A DNA stretch of 64,000 nucleotides from NCBI RefSeq assembly GCF_025567625.1, contig NZ_JAOQJC010000030.1:1-64000 (forward strand), given 5' to 3'. Numbering within the stretch: position 1 is the stretch's first letter; every line of letters begins with the position of its first letter. The notes beneath the pieces were generated by a model that did no database searches, was not told the origin of the DNA, and saw nothing but the letters and a program-made list of their open reading frames with translations. Position numbers and translations under genes: made by a program. Shown here piece after piece: positions 61,509-64,000 of the stretch. This stretch comes from Paenibacillus sp. J5C2022. GTDB lineage: Bacteria > Bacillota > Bacilli > Paenibacillales > Paenibacillaceae.

Positions 61509-64000
61509 TTAACTGACCGTTATTTCAAAATCTGTGCCTTCCCAGCGATCCGTTCCCGTCTCAAGTATGCCGTTCCCGTTATCGTCCCACAGGAACGTGA
61601 AGTCCACCGTCGTACCGGTTGTGAACGGTCCTACCGACGTCTCGTGATCTAGCAGCGCGTCGCCCGATCCGTTCGGTCTCATCATGACGTCGACCACATT
61701 CGTCCAGTTGTTCACGCCCTGATGCACCCAGCCGGAAGCCCCGGTGCGGAACGTAATGCGGTAGCCTGCCGGCACCGACGTAATTTGCCGGTCGAACTGC
61801 CAGACATAGGTCTTGTCCAAATCCAGATAGTCCAGATTGATGGCCCCGGTATTGGCCGCATTCTTCCATATCGTAACCGTGTGAATGCCCTTCTTCAGCG
61901 AGACGGTCAGCGCCGAGGTCGACCAGTTGCTCCAGCTGCCGGTAGACGGGAACCCGATCGTGCCGGCATAATTGCCGTCGACGAATATGTCTCTCGTCGC
62001 ATCCGATCCACCGTTCGCATAGCGGAACTGAAGAACTTGATCGTCGTCTTGCGCCGCCTTCACCGTGAACGTTACCCCGTCATTGTCCGCGAAGTTGTCC
62101 ACGAAGCCGGTGCCGGAGTAGCCGGCGTGATTGTCGTTCACGCCTACATTGACCTTGTTGGCATTCTCCGCTTCGTACAGATCGTTCGTCGGCGCTGTGA
62201 ATGTCCGCTTCATGTAGATCATGTCCCAATATTGCAGCGAAGGAATCGTGAACGAGACATACTTGCCCTTGCTGTCCGTGCCAGTCGTATAGGTGAGCGA
62301 TTGCGTCGCGCCCAGCGCGATGTCCGGCGATGCCAGATAGACGTCCGATACGGACTCATTGTCGCCGATATACACCTTCGTCGCCAAGCTCGTAAGCGTC
62401 GTCGGCGTATCATCGGAATAACGCCAATCCGTGTCCGTGCTGTTCTTCAAGTTGATCAGATGAACGATATTGTAGTCGTCGCTCTGCTTCATGAAGTGCC
62501 AGATATTGCCCGCCGTTCCGTTGCCCGCGACCGGCTGACCCGCGATCTCCACGAACTGGCTGCCGGAATCGGTGTTGAAGACGTCCTTGTCGTACAACAA
62601 ATTCTCATACGCCGTTATAAAGTTGTAATGGTTCTTCATCGCTTGCTTCAAGCCGCTTCGCATCTGCTTGGCCCGATTCGGGAAGTACGGATGGCCCAGC
62701 ATCTGGTCGCCCTCGCCCATCTCGATGCGCGATCCGCCGGAAGCGGCGATAGCCGCGCTGGTCAGCCGGACGGCGTCTTCATCGAATGTGCCCAGCGTCA
62801 AGCTGTCCAGATTGATGAAGCCCGTATCGCTGGCAGTCTTGGCGAGCTTCACTGTATGCGAGCCCGCTGTCAGCCATACCGTATGCGAAGCATCGAACTT
62901 CCACGTTCCCCAGCTGTCCTGATCCAGGAAGTTGTCGATCTGCTTGACGAAGTTGCCGTCTATATACAGGCTGCGCGTATTGTTGGTGCCGGTATCGTTG
63001 CCGTAGCGGAATACCAACCCGTACCAACCTTCCTCCGGAACGGTAATGCTGAACTGCACATAGTCGCCCGTATCGCCGAAGCCGTCCACGAAGCCGCTGC
63101 CGGTATAGCCGGAGTGATTGTTGTTCGTCGATACGCCGCTTAGCGTCGCCGATTCCGCCTCGTAGGTCGTGCCGCTATTTTCCTCATAATTCATGTAAGC
63201 GGCCAGCACGACAGCCTTCTGCCCGTTGTTGCGCCTTGCCTTGTCGATTAGCCCCTTCAGCTCGATATAATCGTTGGCGTGCCCCCAGATCTCGGTGTAC
63301 GTGAAGTCGTAATCCGCATTACTGGTCACATCATCGAACGCCCAGCCTTCCGCCGCTCCGTCCACGTTATTGAACGTGATGACCTTGTCGGACATGCCAT
63401 TGCTGTCGAGATTGGCGCGCAGATTGTTAATGAAGCCGGAGAAGCTGTTGTCCAGATCGATCACATTGCCGTAATAATCGTAGGGGTCCGGGCGTTCGCC
63501 CATCTGATCCAGATGGATGCCGTCGAAGCCCGCCGTGGAGATCATATCCCGGTATTGTCCATAAATATGGTTCTGCCAGCCGGCGCTGCCGGGATCGAAC
63601 AGCCAGAGCCACGTATCCGGGTTGTTGTCAACGAAGTCGAAGCCCAGCGGATTCATGTGCGCGCTGTCCTCATACATCGCCCATTCCGGACTGACGCCGG
63701 AGATCGTCTCATAGTGGTTGAGCGCCGCATAGCTCATCGTGTAAGGCATAGCTGCAGCGTTGTAATTGTGCATGGAGGAGATCATATTCTGGATCGTCGC
63801 CCAGTACATCGTATGCTTGCCGCTCCAGTCCGTCCAGGAGCTGTCAATGACACCTCCCGTCCGCTTGATATTGTTCTCGTGCCGCCACATCCAGTCGTAT
63901 AGCTGGAATGCATTCGTGTGATAGTCCTCGATCGTGCGCTGCACCCGCGCATCCGTTACGGTCGAAGACTCATTGGGGAACTCCGCCATATAGCCGTAGC
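61509..64000 (-). CDS. Secreted GH66 CITase/dextranase-like enzyme with CBM35 insert (5' end beyond window)
   Basis: At least 830 residues; the frame stays open to the right edge, where YGYMAEFP corresponds to the RYGFLSDF signature of the intracellular GH66, so the N-terminal domain and signal peptide lie outside. Nucleophile Asp in FDGIHLDQMG (codon at about 63507) and acid/base Glu in YTEIWGHA (63291-63293). A CBM35-like module (EAESATLSG...NLDSLTLG) is inserted after the catalytic core, as known in cycloisomaltooligosaccharide glucanotransferases. A second CBM35-like module and a C-terminal beta domain with WVHQGVNNW follow. Expected role: cyclises or hydrolyses alpha-1,6-glucan outside the cell. 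First seen gene of the operon with GH31. Confidence 0.88.
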   Translation of the reverse strand, partial: YGYMAEFPNESSTVTDARVQRTIEDYHTNAFQLYDWMWRHENNIKRTGGVIDSSWTDWSGKHTMYWATIQNMISSMHNYNAAAMPYTMSYAALNHYETISGVSPEWAMYEDSAHMNPLGFDFVDNNPDTWLWLFDPGSAGWQNHIYGQYRDMISTAGFDGIHLDQMGERPDPYDYYGNVIDLDNSFSGFINNLRANLDSNGMSDKVITFNNVDGAAEGWAFDDVTSNADYDFTYTEIWGHANDYIELKGLIDKARRNNGQKAVVLAAYMNYEENSGTTYEAESATLSGVSTNNNHSGYTGSGFVDGFGDTGDYVQFSITVPEEGWYGLVFRYGNDTGTNNTRSLYIDGNFVKQIDNFLDQDSWGTWKFDASHTVWLTAGSHTVKLAKTASDTGFINLDSLTLGTFDEDAVRLTSAAIAASGGSRIEMGEGDQMLGHPYFPNRAKQMRSGLKQAMKNHYNFITAYENLLYDKDVFNTDSGSQFVEIAGQPVAGNGTAGNIWHFMKQSDDYNIVHLINLKNSTDTDWRYSDDTPTTLTSLATKVYIGDNESVSDVYLASPDIALGATQSLTYTTGTDSKGKYVSFTIPSLQYWDMIYMKRTFTAPTNDLYEAENANKVNVGVNDNHAGYSGTGFVDNFADNDGVTFTVKAAQDDDQVLQFRYANGGSDATRDIFVDGNYAGTIGFPSTGSWSNWSTSALTVSLKKGIHTVTIWKNAANTGAINLDYLDLDKTYVWQFDRQITSVPAGYRITFRTGASGWVHQGVNNWTNVVDVMMRPNGSGDALLDHETSVGPFTTGTTVDFTFLWDDNGNGILETGTDRWEGTDFEITVS

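Overview
The window reads as chromosome of a Paenibacillus-like member of the Bacillales. Evidence: strong AGGAGG-type ribosome binding sites, very large modular secreted carbohydrate-active proteins, an S-layer-homology (SLH) anchored glycosidase, several CUT1 sugar ABC transporters with YesM/AraC-type regulators, a cre-like box, and Rho-independent terminators. No rRNA, tRNA, prophage, transposase or CRISPR array was seen.

Layout. (1) 0.3-11 kb: a PNPOx-family flavoprotein, then two tandem paralogous secreted polysaccharide-lyase-type proteins (heparinase II/III fold), parts of which are almost identical at DNA level. (2) 11-12.1 kb: gene-poor, with two kinds of repeat and a possibly frameshifted small hydrophobic ORF. 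(3) 12.2-18.9 kb: a six-gene operon, LarA-family nickel enzyme, gluconokinase, UxuB-like SDR, LarE, LarB and a histidine-rich LarC. It looks like a nickel-pincer sugar-acid epimerase module with its own cofactor pathway. (4) 19-25 kb: an arylamine N-acetyltransferase, an AraC regulator divergent from a TIM-barrel isomerase, an ABC-F protein behind a leader ORF and intrinsic terminator (likely attenuation), and a FadR-type GntR regulator. (5) 25.5-29.9 kb: a CUT1 ABC operon ending in a Cys/Met-metabolism PLP enzyme. (6) 30-35.9 kb: a repeat coiled-coil protein, a 113-bp repeat array, aroA-aroC with a divergent LysR gene, and the scar of a lost sugar ABC operon. (7) 36-48 kb, visibly AT-richer: a membrane-bound AraC regulator, LplB/LplC/solute-binding transporter genes and a 1912-residue SLH glycosidase. 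(8) 48.3-64 kb, GC-richer: a cytoplasmic GH66 enzyme in an ABC transporter operon, a divergent two-component system, and an extracellular GH66 plus GH31 operon running off the right edge.

Most interesting. Region 8 looks like a complete cyclic-isomaltooligosaccharide (cyclodextran) cycle: GH31 6-alpha-glucosyltransferase makes alpha-1,6 chains outside, extracellular GH66 (CITase-like, CBM35 inserted) cyclises them, the ABC system imports them, and a signal-less GH66 could open them inside. Region 3 suggests a bypass in which D-mannonate (made by the UxuB-like SDR) is epimerised to D-gluconate by a LarA homologue and phosphorylated by gluconokinase. Both are inferences from family membership and operon structure. 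Starts were re-chosen from ribosome binding sites where a downstream codon was clearly better placed.
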